In this document: positions 43,985 through 55,745 of the stretch, in pieces
How positions within the stretch are numbered: position 1 is the first letter of the stretch
Layout: each line of letters starts with the position of its first letter
NCBI GenBank assembly: GCA_025201345.1
Contig: JAIXMG010000030.1
Span: 124,001-188,000 of the forward strand
DNA: 64,000 nt
From: Thamnidium elegans
Taxonomy: Eukaryota; Mucoromycota; Mucoromycetes; Mucorales; Mucoraceae
Reading direction: 5' to 3'
Notes under the pieces: generated by a model
The model's database searches: none
Seen by the model: the letters and a program-made list of their open reading frames with translations, nothing else
What the model was told of the DNA's origin: nothing
Made by a program: the position numbers and the translations under genes

Positions 43985-46595
43985 ATGTCGTCTCCAGACA
44001 CAAGATACTCTTCGATTCCTCGAGACGAAGAGCCTCAAGCAGATGATACACAAGTACCCAGCTCACCTAAAGGTGAAAACGCCGGATTCTATGCAACTTT
44101 AAACAACTGGCTAGGAAACTCGAACGAAAATGCACCTCTTATCAATCGAAACAGAATGACGTTAGAGCCACCTAAAAAAAGTAACACTCGTATTGCTTTT
44201 GAAATCGTATCTATTGTTGGTATTTTTATTTTAGTTGCGGTTCTCATCATAGTATCTGTTGTGGGTACAGAAGTAGGAGGTATAAATCTATCTTTTTTTT
44301 TTAAAAAGGGAAGGGTGGGAGTAGAAAAATAACTTTTTTGTGTAGGTTTTCCCACACGTAAATTAAGTGATGCAGAGCAAATGATGTTAGATCTTCCTTC
44401 GGCAAAGAGACTGCGTCATTATCTTCAAAATTACACGTCTGTACCTCATTTAGCCGGTACGGAAGCTGATAGACTTCAAGCTGAATGGACGCGCGATAAA
44501 TTCACTGAGTTTGGTATTCCTAATGCCGAAATTAAGACCTATTATCCTCTTTTAAACTACCCTGTATCGCATCGATTGGCTATTGTATCAGGACCTGAAG
44601 AACTTCGCTACGTAGCAAAGTTAAAAGAAGATCGTGTTGATGAAGACCCTTCGACCGAAGACCCGGACATTATTCCTTTATTTCATGGTAAAATAAGTTT
44701 TTTTTTTGTCTAAAATGTAAATAATTTCCTTATCCTCTATTTTAGGTTATTCTAAAAATGGAACTGCAAAAGGTCCCGTGATTTACGCTAACTATGGTAG
44801 ACTAGAAGATTTCCAATTTTTGGTTGATCAGGGAATTCAAGTGGAAGGTACAATTGCGCTCGTGAGATACGGTACGACCTTGCGTGGGTTGAAAATTAGA
44901 GCAGCTGCACAGTACGGCTGCGTAGGTGTTTTAATTTACTCGGATCCTATTGACGATGGACCGCTTGATAAAGATAGCGAAATCAATCCACCTAAATCAT
45001 ACCCGGAGGGCCCTTGGAGATCCGCTAGCTCGGCTCAACGTGGCTCGGTTTCTTACCTTTCTTTGTTAGCTGGTGATGCTTTGACACCTGGTTATGCTGC
45101 TACGGAAAATGCTACACGTATCAAAATGGAAGACTCGCCTGCTTTACCTACGATTCCTTCTTTGCCTTTATCTTGGAGCGATGCTTTGCCTTTATTAAAA
45201 GCTACAGAGGGACACGGTGCTATGAACGAAATTGATTGGGCGGGTGGATTAGAAGGTGTGTCTTATTTCAGTGGGCCTAGTGAAGGTTTGGTGGAGATGG
45301 AGAATATTGTAAAGTATAATGTTACGCCTGTTTGGAACGTACTTGGGCGTATTGAAGGGTCTTCTGAGCCTCATCGTGCTATTATTCTTGGAAATCATAG
45401 AGATTCTTGGGTATTTGGAAGCGTAGATCCTTCTTCTGGATCTTCAGCTTTGGTATGTTTTTTTTTTACAGTTTCCTTAGTCTTTTTGAATTCAATTTAA
45501 TATTACTTTTTTTTTTCTTAGTTGGAAATTGCTCGTATCCTTGGACAAATGTTACAATCTGGTTGGAGACCCAAGAGAACTATTATCCTTGCTTCTTGGG
45601 ATGCAGAGGAATACGGTTTAATTGGATCCACTGAATGGGTAGAAGATAATCGTGATTGGTTGAGCGAAGAAGCTGTTGTATATCTTAACTGTGATGCCGC
45701 TGTTGCTGGCCCTCATTTCGAGGCAGGTGCATCTCCCTCGTTAAACCAACTGTTGTATGAAGTAACTAGTATGGTGCCTGACCCTAGAACTGGTAAATCT
45801 GTTTATCAAGCTTGGGGTGAGCGTAGTAACGCTACTGGTATTCCGACTGCTACACCTCCTGTTGGCGTATTAGGGTCAGGATCTGATTTTACTGCTTTTA
45901 TGGATCATGTTGGTATCGCTTGTATTGATATGTCTTTTAGTGGTGATTATGGTGTTTACCATAGTGTTTATGACAGGTAATTTAATATGTGCATATATAT
46001 ATTTAGTTAAATGAAATAACTTTTTTTTTTTTCTAGTTTCCACTGGATGGAAAAGTTTGGCGATCCTGAATTCAAATACCATGAAACTATGGTCAAGATC
46101 TGGGGGCTGTTAGCTCTTCGTTTAGCAGACGATTTAATTCTTCCTATTCATCCAATTGATTATGCTAACGAGCTTCAAAAATACGTACATCAATTATACT
46201 CTCATTCTGCACCTCATACTTTCCCTACGCTTAAAAAGGCAGTGGGGTCCTTAGTCAAGGCAGCCGCTTCGTTTGAAATTAGCTTAGCTCAAATCAACCA
46301 AAAGTTAAGAAAGATTGGTGACGATCAAAAGTTATCTGCTAAATGGTCAAAACGTGTTGAAAAAATGAACTCGAGATTGACTTCTTTTGAACGCGGGTTT
46401 ATTGATGCAGAGGGTATTCAGGGACGTGAATGGTTTAAACACGTAGTGTATGCTCCAGGACTTTGGACTGGGTACTCTGGTCAAGTGTATCCTGCTATCT
46501 CGGAAGCTGTGGATGAAAAGAATATGTCGTTAGCTCGTCATGCTGAGAAAAAAGCAGCTAAATGTATGCAAAATGCTCAGGATGCTCTTATTTAA
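43985..46595 (+). CDS. M28B metallopeptidase, glutamate carboxypeptidase II / transferrin-receptor-like (Vps70 type)
   Basis: Five exons: 43985-44279, 44346-44687, 44746-45452, 45522-45976 and 46037-46595; 785 aa. It is a type II membrane protein: about 65 cytosolic residues, a TM helix near 69-95 (IVSIVGIFILVAVLIIVSVV), then the luminal protease-associated domain and M28 catalytic domain and a C-terminal helical dimerisation domain. The two-zinc site is complete: H430 (GNHRDSW), D440 (VDPSSGSSAL), E477/E478 (WDAEEYG), D506 (LNCDAAV) and H595 (YHSVYD), with spacing matching human GCPII for the first four ligands. So it should be catalytically active, unlike the transferrin receptor. Yeast relatives include Vps70 and Tre1/2. 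Location is likely the vacuole or endosome (inference). Confidence 0.92.
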
Positions 46596-46740
46596 ATGAT
46601 ATATTTTCTATTTTATTTTATTTTCTTGCAATAAAAAATATATATAATAAACTAATTTTTGAAGTACTTTAGCATACATATACAATAGAAAAAAGCTATG
46701 TTAAGGGATTAAATGTATATAAGTGATATTTTTTAAAACG

Positions 46741-48868
46741 TTAAATGTGTGAAATGTCTTCCTTGAATTCCAACTGTTCCTTGTAATGTTCTTCAATATC
46801 CCAAGGTTCAGAATAAACCGTGATTCGAGACGCGTCACCAGTATCACCAACATCACTGCCTTCTTGCCAGTTAGATATATAATCAACGGTTGTAGAGCCC
46901 TCCATAAACCCCTCATGTGCATCTTGGATTGGTTCAATTGATCTTTTCTTTCGTTGTGCTCCTTTTGGTTCTTGCAAAGTTGATTCCATTGGAGGTTCTA
47001 CAGTAGATTCTATGGATTGTTCAATAGAGGCTAATCTCATTTCTTCAGTGGGAGTAAAAGTAACGGTTAATGGTTGAAGGATATCGTCTGCAGTAGGATA
47101 AGCTTCATCTTGATCGTCCTCTACATCGTATTCGTTTCTCACTCCGTCAAATAATAAAGCTAAACTAAACAAGTAATTGTTATCATTTTCAAAGGCAGAA
47201 ATCCTTGTCTTTCGATCTCTTTCAATTTGACTAAGGGTTCTTGGTTGTTGGATAGGAGCTGATTTGGGCACAGGTATACCAAGACGTCGTTTGAGGATAC
47301 TCTTTCTGTATTTTACAGCCGGTCTAGGAGATAATTCGCCAGAGAATGGAGCTAAGATCATGGATTTGCCAACTTGAGAAGAACTTGATTCGCCGGTCTC
47401 TTTGGTTTTTATATCGGTACCCACTTTCTTCATTTCAATATCCTTTGTGGTAGGAGGAGGGGACATGATAGGGCTAGAGATTGGGGAAGAAAGTCCAGAT
47501 TTCTTGGTAGGACGTGTTAATCTGCTCCAACTAAACGACATGGATCGACCACGACCTAGTATCTTTGATAACTTAGAAGACGTAATAGAAGAAGCTCCTT
47601 CGCCAGGCGTACCAGGTGGTAACAAGGTCACATTTTTCTTTTTGAATTTACTGCGATATAAGCTAGCAACGTTGATAGAGGATACTTTACGAATAGGGTG
47701 TTCTCTAATATGATCGTCGTCTTCTGCAGCTCCTGATCTTTCCAAGTTTAGGCTGTTGTCGCTACCTGTTCTTCTGGTCTTTGTACGTGAGAGAGTTATT
47801 GGTATGCTGCCACTGGTAGTGGGCTCATCCGTAGAAATAGTTTGCGAAGGGTGTACAAATTCAGGCCGTGCCGGTGAACCAGGATGGGAAGTATCAGTAT
47901 AATCATAAAAGACTCTTGGCTCCGTAGCGGGTTCTTGTTCAGTCTCATCTGTTGAATCAGCAATTGTTTTTACTCTAAAGATATAAACTAAAACCCAATG
48001 CAGGCATTTTGCAGCCTTTGGAAACTTGTAAGGGACTAACATCTCTACGGTGTCAGTGTTCTTTGAGTATGCATTACGATGACGGCGCGCATCCAACGGG
48101 GTCTTTTTGACATCACTGACGCGTCGCATTGGTATAAGAGATATATTGGATCTTTGAAAACAGCTGTGCTTGTTGGTTTCGGTTTGAAGCTCTTCGTTTG
48201 GTAAAAATATCTTTCCGGCTACTGAAGTAACACTGACAACACTGTACCTTCTTTCAGAACGTTTAGGTTCCTCACGCGCTTTATGAACTTCTATTGTGGG
48301 TATTTCTGGCTTGTGTTGGACTGGTATGTGGCTCATGTGCGGATGAAGATGAGACATGTCTAAAGGGTTAATAGATAGCTCACCTGTGTTGGAGGAGGAG
48401 GAAGTTTGGCCGCTGCTGAAGTACATGGAGCGTACACGGTAGGATTCATCAGGGGAGTTGGTACTGGATAGTGGTACGACACTAACTAATTGAGGGTATT
48501 GTGATTTGACTTGGATGGTTGGGTCCGTTCCAGGTTGGAATTTAACAGAGTAGTAGTCAAATACGTATTTCTTTTTGATGCCGTCCTTAAAGTCTTGAAG
48601 GACTGCTCCAATAGCTGGGTCGGTGAAGTATATACAACTGACCATAAAACCTAAATTATATGTTAGTATGAAGAGAGAGAGAGAGAGAGAGGGTTATCTG
48701 TATAGCCTACCAAGTAAACAAGAGAATGTACGGTCTAGTATGAATATCTCGTATGGAATAGTTGCTCCTTGTATAGCTGCTATTTCTATAGCCACACCCC
48801 AACTTTTTGAAAAGAAAGGTACTAAAAAGGTGTTAAATAAAAAAAAAAGAAAGGGTACTCTAAATAAA

Positions 48869-48899
<31 letters not shown>

Positions 48900-49815
48900 A
48901 ATTACCTAGTGGATAACAAATACATCTTCTAGCAATTTTTGTAAATATATCAGTATTATTGTTAGCGTATACTTTAAGGGTATTGATTTGTGACATTTCA
49001 ATTTTACTCCGTCTTGTAAACATGTCTAAAGTGCCAGCAAAATTATCTTGTTTTTTCATGACGAATCTTATTGAGATAGCAGCACAAAGTGCAGCAAATG
49101 CAAGTGAGAATAGGATCCAACCGTAGTACCACATCTTTAATATACACTATTAGTTTTATTTTTATTATTATTATTGTATTACTTTACCCAGTTAAAAAAG
49201 TTTGTTAATCTACCATCGAAAAAGAAATGGTACCTAATAAAAAAAAATTTAATTAATATATATAACAGTTTTTTTTTTTTAAAAAAAAAAATAATAACTT
49301 TACCAACAAGAAGTTAGTACCTCTTTATTTTTAGGACCTCGTACAGGACCAACAAGAATAGGTACAACGACTACCAATACACCGGATAGAATGATAAAAC
49401 AGTAATAGAATATTTCCAATTTCATTGATCTTGAAACTTTGAATACAAAGATGGTTACCAGATTGAGACCTACCATAGCTAAACACATACAAGCCATGGT
49501 ATCCGAAGATATCATTACAAAAGCCAGTGCACGACAAGTCAAACTTATACTCGATATATCGTCAGTTACTAACTGACAGGTGCAATAAATCATATTGAAA
49601 ATACAAGAAAGAACGATCATGCGTAAAGATAGTCTGTTGACAATAACGGGTTTGTACCATAGCATAAAACCATGCAAAAATAATACGATTGAGTTTGCAA
49701 GAAAGGAAATTCCGGCAGCTACGTTTCCAGCGATGATAAGACCTGCCCATTCTGATGGACTGAAATTAAATGCATCATTTACGTCGTTACTGTATGCATC
49801 ATAATTATCAAACAT
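46741..49815 (-). CDS. Seven-transmembrane receptor with a very long cytosolic tail
   Basis: Five exons: 49815-49304, 49233-49188, 49134-48906, 48821-48711 and 48650-46741; 935 aa. A short extracellular N-terminus is followed by TM1 near 24-48 (AGLIIAGNVAAGISFLANSI), TM2-TM4 in exon 1, a loop with SCWYHFFFDGRL across exons 1-2, TM5 in exon 3 (WILFSLAFAALCAAISI), TM6 in exon 4 and TM7 at the exon 4/5 junction (LLGFMVSCIYFTDPAIGAVL). About 610 polar, Ser/Thr-rich residues follow, probably regulatory. The layout suggests a fungal G-protein-coupled receptor of the cAMP-receptor/Git3-like kind; the ligand is unknown. Intron 4 contains a (GA)n run. It converges on the M28 gene with a gap of about 145 bp. 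Confidence 0.8.
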
Positions 49816-50113
49816 CTAGCATTATTCGCTCTTTCAGTGTATAAATGTCTTTCTTGAAAAAAGGACGCTGAAAAAGAAGTTGTCCCCCATCATTTTATTG
49901 CTTATTTATAAATCCGAGGTTTCTACTAGCCGAATTTATCGGCGCATTTTAAAAATAAAGCTTCCTTTTTTTTGCATGATTTTTTTATTTTCGCAATTAT
50001 TTTTTTACTTTGCCTGAATACTACATTAAATAATAGCTGGGGAGTGCTTTATATATAAAGGTTAAAACTGTATATATCCAGAAGTACATAGTAATTTATA
50101 CTGTTTCTAATAT

Positions 50114-50150
<37 letters not shown>

Positions 50151-51679
50151 TGTTTCAGATCAATAATGCCAAGCATCTAATTTTTTTTTGCAGGGTTCAA
50201 CGTACATAATTATTAACAATAACTTAGCACATATCGCTCTATGCGCCTCCCAATTTAGCCCTCCAGGTTTTTTTTAAGGCGTTTCTCTGTTGCAACTATT
50301 CCGAGTGGTGTATACTTTGCCCTCCAGCAACTATTGTAGTTCCATGAAGGGTCGTAAATAGGTTGGGTGTTACTCATTTCGTTAAACTTATATTTAAAAT
50401 AAATAAATATACGAAAGAGCCTCACAATGTTTAATTACTACTGTATACGACTTTTTTGAATTCATGTAAAATAGCATTCCCTTTGAGATATCATCAACTG
50501 ATTTTATTTCATTCTTGCTGCATACTCTCGGCAACTTACGAATGGATAAGCTAGATTCAGACTCTCATGTTTTCTCTTATTAAAGGCTTCTCATATTCCT
50601 ATTTGAGTAGCGTTTACGTGAGTTTTAAAAAGTTGGTTTCAGACTTGTAAGGCCTACAGGGCAAGTAAAACCTGAAATCCTCTTCTTATGCCGTGTTTGA
50701 CTAGATTAGAGTCAATATCATTAGAACCATAAATCACATACTTTTTTTTTTTTTTTACCTTCATTGACCTGAATTAGCACCTCAGAAGTATGTATATATC
50801 AGGTGTGTGTTTTTCAGTATTGCCTTGCTAAAATTGGATTGTGAACAGCCATGAAAGAGACGAAGAGCGCTGTTTTCTTGAAGATACTGTAAATAATTCT
50901 AAGCTAAACTTTGGTTTATTCGAATTATGCAAAAAAAAAAAAAAAAAAAAAAAATGCTTGTATATATTAAAGTAGTCATTGCATGTCTTCCGGAAACAAC
51001 ATATCTAAAGCCACTCTTGATACGAAGAACATAGAGCTCCTTTATTAATTCCGGACAGTCGTCTCCATATTCTTTTTTTTTCTAACGGAATATCTTGTCA
51101 CGGCGTCCAATTCTGATAACTGTGGAGGTTCCTCCGAAAAAAAAAAAAAAAGTATTCTCTGTTTTTTTTAAACCATTCTTTGAGATCATTTGCTTTTTTT
51201 TTTTTTTTCATTAGAAGCAAACTTCTTCAATTTTTTTCTTAAAAATTAATAGTTAAGTATTTGATTAGATAAACTTACCGAGCACATCCTAGGCAGAATG
51301 GCGTAGTAGTAGAACTAATATATACCAGCTTTTTAAGAGACAGACCACCTTTAACTGTCACTACAGCGCACTCACTAATCCCCCTGTTTTCCATATTACA
51401 AATACTAAATGTCTCTGGGCAAGTTCTCTCCTTTGTTTGACTTATATGCCATTTAAGGATAGAACTTTTTTTTCTGAATCGGTCTCAGTTTTATATATGT
51501 ATTATTGTACTTATGCTATAATCGTATACATATATAAGCAACTCGGTAAAGACACTTGTTGAAAAAGTGAAATAAAATTACTTGCACCTACAGCTGAGAC
51601 ATAAAAAGGTGAAAGTCACGGTGCCTGTCAAAAAAACAGATTACCTCTTCTTCTTTTTCCTTTTTTTTTTTTTTTGATC
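49816..51679. other. Divergent gene-free region
   Basis: Between the receptor and DNMT2, both reading outward. Very AT-rich with poly-A runs at about 50119-50148, 50932-50954 and 51136-51150. I find no coding exon, tRNA or repeat copy. Confidence 0.45.
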
Positions 51680-51978
51680 ATGGCACCCCTTAAACAATTA
51701 GAATTTTACTCTGGTATTGGAGGCATGGTAAATACGAGTAAATAGTTATAATAAAGCTAAACTGAACCTGCGATACTAAAAAACTTTTATATATACAGCA
51801 TTATGCTGCTACTCTTGCTGACTGGGATGTTCAAATCATGAAAGCTTTTGATATCAATACTGTTGCTAATGAAGTAAAATAATAATATAATGAGGAAAAC
51901 AATTAATTTAGTTTTATTAAAACCTCTTCTTTTTTATTAGATTTACAAACATAATTTCAACCCCAAGATCGTTGGACA

Positions 51979-52011
<33 letters not shown>

Positions 52012-53093
52012 ACAGGTTTATGAACACACGCACAAAATAGAACCTTATCGAAACACTTTCAACCGAATATTATGATAACATTGCAGCAGATATTTGGACC
52101 ATGTCGCCGCCTTGTCAACCTTATACTCGTATCGGTCTTCAACAAGGAAGTGTTGATGCACGTGCTAAAAGTTTCTTGCACTTGTTGAAGGTTTTGGGAG
52201 AAATGAAGAACAAGCCAAAGTATATTCTTGTAGAGAACGTGAAAGGATTTGAGGTAAAGCTATACATAATTATCGATACCGTAAGTGTACTTACGTATAA
52301 ATACTAGGAATCCGATTCAAGAGAGTTGCTGGTCGATAAATTAACTCACAACGATTACACTTTCCAAGAGTTTTTATTGACACCTTTGCAATTAGGAATT
52401 CCTAACTCACGAATGAGATATTATTTATTAGCTAAATTGAAGCCATTGTCATTTGCTAAACCAGTAACTGGAACGATTATTAGTTATATTCCACTTTCTG
52501 AACACATGTCTCAAGAGTTTGTCGATACCAGAAATATGGACGAGGAGGCTTTAGTGAATGAAACCATAACACCTATCGATCCATTATCAAAGTATTTAGA
52601 ACATGGTGACAATTATCAAGATTATTTGGTACCTGATAAAGTGCTTGCTAAAAACAGTCATGTATTTGATATTGTAAAGCCTGATGGACATCGTAGTTGT
52701 TGTTTCACTAAAGGGTATTATCATTATGCACAAGGTACTGGTTCTGTTATTCAAATGAACACCGAGGCTAATGTAAGTTTTATATGCAATAGATATTTGG
52801 TTATATCAGGGTAACTAATGTATTATTTTACTGTAAAGACTGCAGAAATTTTTGAAAAGGCAATGACATATAAGGGTGTAGATGAAGAAAAGCAATTGGA
52901 ACTTTTACGTAAATTAAAATTAAGATACTTTAGTCCAAGAGAAGTAGCTAATTTAATGGGATTCCCTCAAGAATTTACTTTCCCCAATACAAGTACAATT
53001 AAACAAAGGTACAGAACTTTGGGTAACAGTATCAGTGTGAAATTAGTTTCAGAATTGATGCGTTATCTTATGAAAGAAGGAAATTCAGGGTAA
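51680..53093 (+). CDS. DNMT2: tRNA (cytosine-38-C5) methyltransferase DNMT2/TRDMT1
   Basis: Six exons: 51680-51727, 51799-51873, 51941-51979, 52041-52253, 52308-52772 and 52839-53093; 364 aa. It methylates C38 of tRNA-Asp and some other tRNAs with SAM. Seen: LEFYSGIGGM (SAM binding, motif I; the 16-residue first exon ends on its Met), FDINTVANEIY (motif II), MSPPCQPYTRIG with the catalytic Cys at residue 79 and the DNMT2-type variant of motif IV, ENVKGFE (motif VI), SRMRYYLLA (motif VIII), CFTKGY and, in the last exon, YFSPREVANLMGFP and YRTLGNSISV (motifs IX-X). No other DNA methyltransferase domain is attached. It is thus the RNA-type enzyme, like Schizosaccharomyces Pmt1. The last intron uses a TAAAG acceptor. 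Confidence 0.93.
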
Positions 53094-53654
53094 AAAACGC
53101 TGTAATAAAAATGCATATATTCGTCCCCCCCTCCTTTTTTTTAATTACTCTGTATAAAGTCTACTGGTAAATTTCCTTCCAAAGAAAGTACTTGGTAACA
53201 TTTTCTATATATACGCTAGATCACGACAGCTTCTTTTGCCCTTAGCCCGGGCCAGCCCATAGACTTCAATTTTCTTGACGATATCCTTTAAATAATCTAA
53301 ATACAGAAACATATTCAGAAGCAAACGGAATTCGGAGGAGGAGGTACACAGCTATCATAACCATTCTATACGTAGATGGTGCAGCAAGATTCATTTTATA
53401 CAGCGAACATTCTTTACCTTCGACCAATACACCACATATAACATGCGAATTTCACTCTCTGCGGTGGAACTACTGCACCTCCTTTAAAACTCAAGTACAA
53501 GAGCGGTAGCTTGGGCTCTCGCAGTGACTCTGGTGATTTGACTGAGTCCAGGCCCTAAATTAATCGTAAAGTCCGTTTTATTTTTTTTTAAAAAAAACAG
53601 TTTTATTTTTTTGTCGCTTTTTCCTTGGTTTTATAAACAAAAACAAAAATCATA
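53094..53654. other. Spacer with a coding-like relic on the minus strand
   Basis: Minus-strand frames look like decayed coding sequence: KSPESLREPKLPLLYLSFKG near 53545-53480 and YLDYLKDIVKKIEVYGLARA near 53305-53240, the latter running into a stop. No start, splice structure or match to the other families in the window is evident. The IMA1 promoter lies at the right end. Confidence 0.35.
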
Positions 53655-55326
53655 ATGACCTCGCACATTACGCATAAGAAACCTTCGTTGATAAAAACCA
53701 TTCTGAACAGACTTGGCGTGATAGACTTACACACTAAAGTAAATTGCTGGTTTTGTAATCAGGACTCGTACCTTCTGCCAGGAAGTAAAAATACAGTTGA
53801 ACATTGGTTTTGCCACTTGTGCGAGAATATCAATGCTAGAGACCAGGCAAATATTTTTTTTTTTCAAAGAAAGATCATTAGTCTTTTATATACTAATATA
53901 AAAGTTTTTATAGAAAGGTGATATTATAGATCCTCTACCCTTTCAAGTGAAAAACAGAGATTCCAAAGGTAGAAAGAACAAAAAAAAAAAAAGAAGAATC
54001 CGTGTAGATCTCGATTTAACAAAGGTGTTTCGTTTTATTTTTAGTATTTAGACAACAAACGAAAAGTAGTCGTTCAAGTAATAATGTAAGAGCATTATGT
54101 CGTGATTGTCAAGAAGGGCAGGCACTCATTTATCAAACTATGAGTGATTACATTCCTGATGAAAGTGTAAGTAATAGAAAAAACAAGGTTTTGTTTTATT
54201 CTCTTTTGACAGTTTATATATTTCTCTTTCTAGGATCCCGCATACGAAGAACGATGTGCTACAGCGGACGAAACTCGAACAAAATTACATCAACGTTATA
54301 AGTTATGCCCAACTTGTCAAAAATTGATAGATCAAGTTGTATCAGAACAAAAGGAAGCTTTACGCTTTCAAAATATAAATAGAACAGTGTTTCAAAGTCT
54401 AGAAGATCGCCACATTAACAAAAGACCTTCTCGCGGTCAATATATTTTTAAGGGAGTAATGTGGGTGATGACACATTTATTAACTTTAATTTTTACATAT
54501 TATGGTAAGTACAAAATTTAAAGTTGGTGTAATTGTACTTATTTTAGAATGTGTGTATAGTTATGCTGCACCCACCATTTAGAAGTGATACGTATACGAT
54601 AATGAATTGGGATGATATAGTAGAAAAATATTTAAAAATGAAGGATTTAGATTTCGTTGATTTTAGAGACTTGATTACTTTAGAAAATGTTCAAGAATTG
54701 GTTGAATTTAAATTGCAAGGTTTCAAAAACTTTATGACATGTCTTTTTACAAATGATGAACTGGATTGCTGTTGGTCTATAACTGATCACCTTATTTGTT
54801 TCGTCTTATTTAATTTTGCGTCGTTGATCTCTATTGATTGGAATCGTTCCGTTACTCCTACTATTTATGAAAAAGTAAATAATTTGGATTTATACAAGGT
54901 AAACCCCCCCCCCCCATTATTGCTTTGAAAAGAGAACTTTTACTGATTTCTATATATGCAGAAAATACAATTAGTATTGTTTGGATTAAGATTTGTATTA
55001 CTTGCTGCTGTGTTTGTAGACTTGAATAAAGCAATAATATACTCTATCATTGTTATTTATATTTCGGTAAAGTGCTATAAAAATCTTCTTTTTTTTTTGA
55101 AGTTTATCTAATATTTCTTACACATATATAGACCTTGTTTTTATCAGATAGAATGATGATTAGAAAAAAGGAGCTTAAACCCGTCCAAAACTCTTTTATC
55201 TTGGAAGAATCTGAAAGCGAAACAGAAGCGATGGACATTTCTGAAGAACCTGAAATGTCCATCGCTTCTGCTTCAGAGCCAAACGATGAGATATTAAACA
55301 TAATTAATAGATTTCATAACTTGTAA
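53655..55326 (+). CDS. IMA1: Inner nuclear membrane protein IMA1 (TMEM201/SAMP1 family)
   Basis: Seven exons: 53655-53846, 53914-53968, 54045-54166, 54234-54504, 54561-54898, 54962-55066 and 55132-55326; 425 aa. The N-terminal Ima1_N domain has paired Cys motifs C31-x2-C34 and C53-x2-C56, GDIIDPLP, LCRDC, and the DPAYEERCATADETR...LCPTC block. TM helices follow near residues 200-217 (GVMWVMTHLLTLIFTYY), 255-310 and 325-360. It acts at the nuclear envelope, linking heterochromatin and nuclear positioning machinery. Intron 1 starts with GC (CAG|GCAAAT) and has a TACTAAT branch site and TATAG end; no GT donor can replace it. Intron 4 must end at GTATAG (54560), since the nearer TTTTAG breaks the frame. 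The tail contains a perfect inverted repeat (see findings). Confidence 0.85.
55223..55270. repeat. Perfect 19-bp inverted repeat inside the IMA1 coding sequence
   Basis: Left arm CAGAAGCGATGGACATTTC at 55223-55241, 10-nt loop, right arm GAAATGTCCATCGCTTCTG at 55252-55270, with no mismatch. It lies in the last exon, and both strands encode EAMDIS there. In RNA it would form a 19-bp hairpin with a 10-nt loop about 55 nt before the stop codon. Confidence 0.97.
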
Positions 55327-55745
55327 TATACATTTAATAAAAACTTCCCCCTTTTGCTTTTAAAATAAAACTTTACTCATAGATGCAAGATGGGAACCTG
55401 CTTTTTTTTTAAAAAAAAAATGCGTCATGCTTATAAATACATGTTTACTAGGGAAATGGTTCTGTCATAAAGTCTTTAAGCTTTCTGCTTATATGATTGT
55501 AATAAACTGTAAAAAAAAAAAAAGACAACTTTTTGTGTTACCAGAGCTGAGTTAAGAGGTGGGCAGGACTGTACTTTTCAACACGTAAATAAAAGGTTTT
55601 TTTTTCTCATACTCTGTCTTATTCTATTTGAATATACCTACACGCACACACACACACACATATATATACATATATCACTTTATCTAGGTATCATATATAT
55701 ATAAAACGCACGGACTTTTACGCATTAAAAAAAAAAAACTATATC
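55327..55745. other. Spacer with short (CA)n and AT repeats
   Basis: Contains a (AC)n run at about 55641-55660 and a TATATA run, then the ATG of the acidic protein. Nothing else is seen. Confidence 0.42.
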
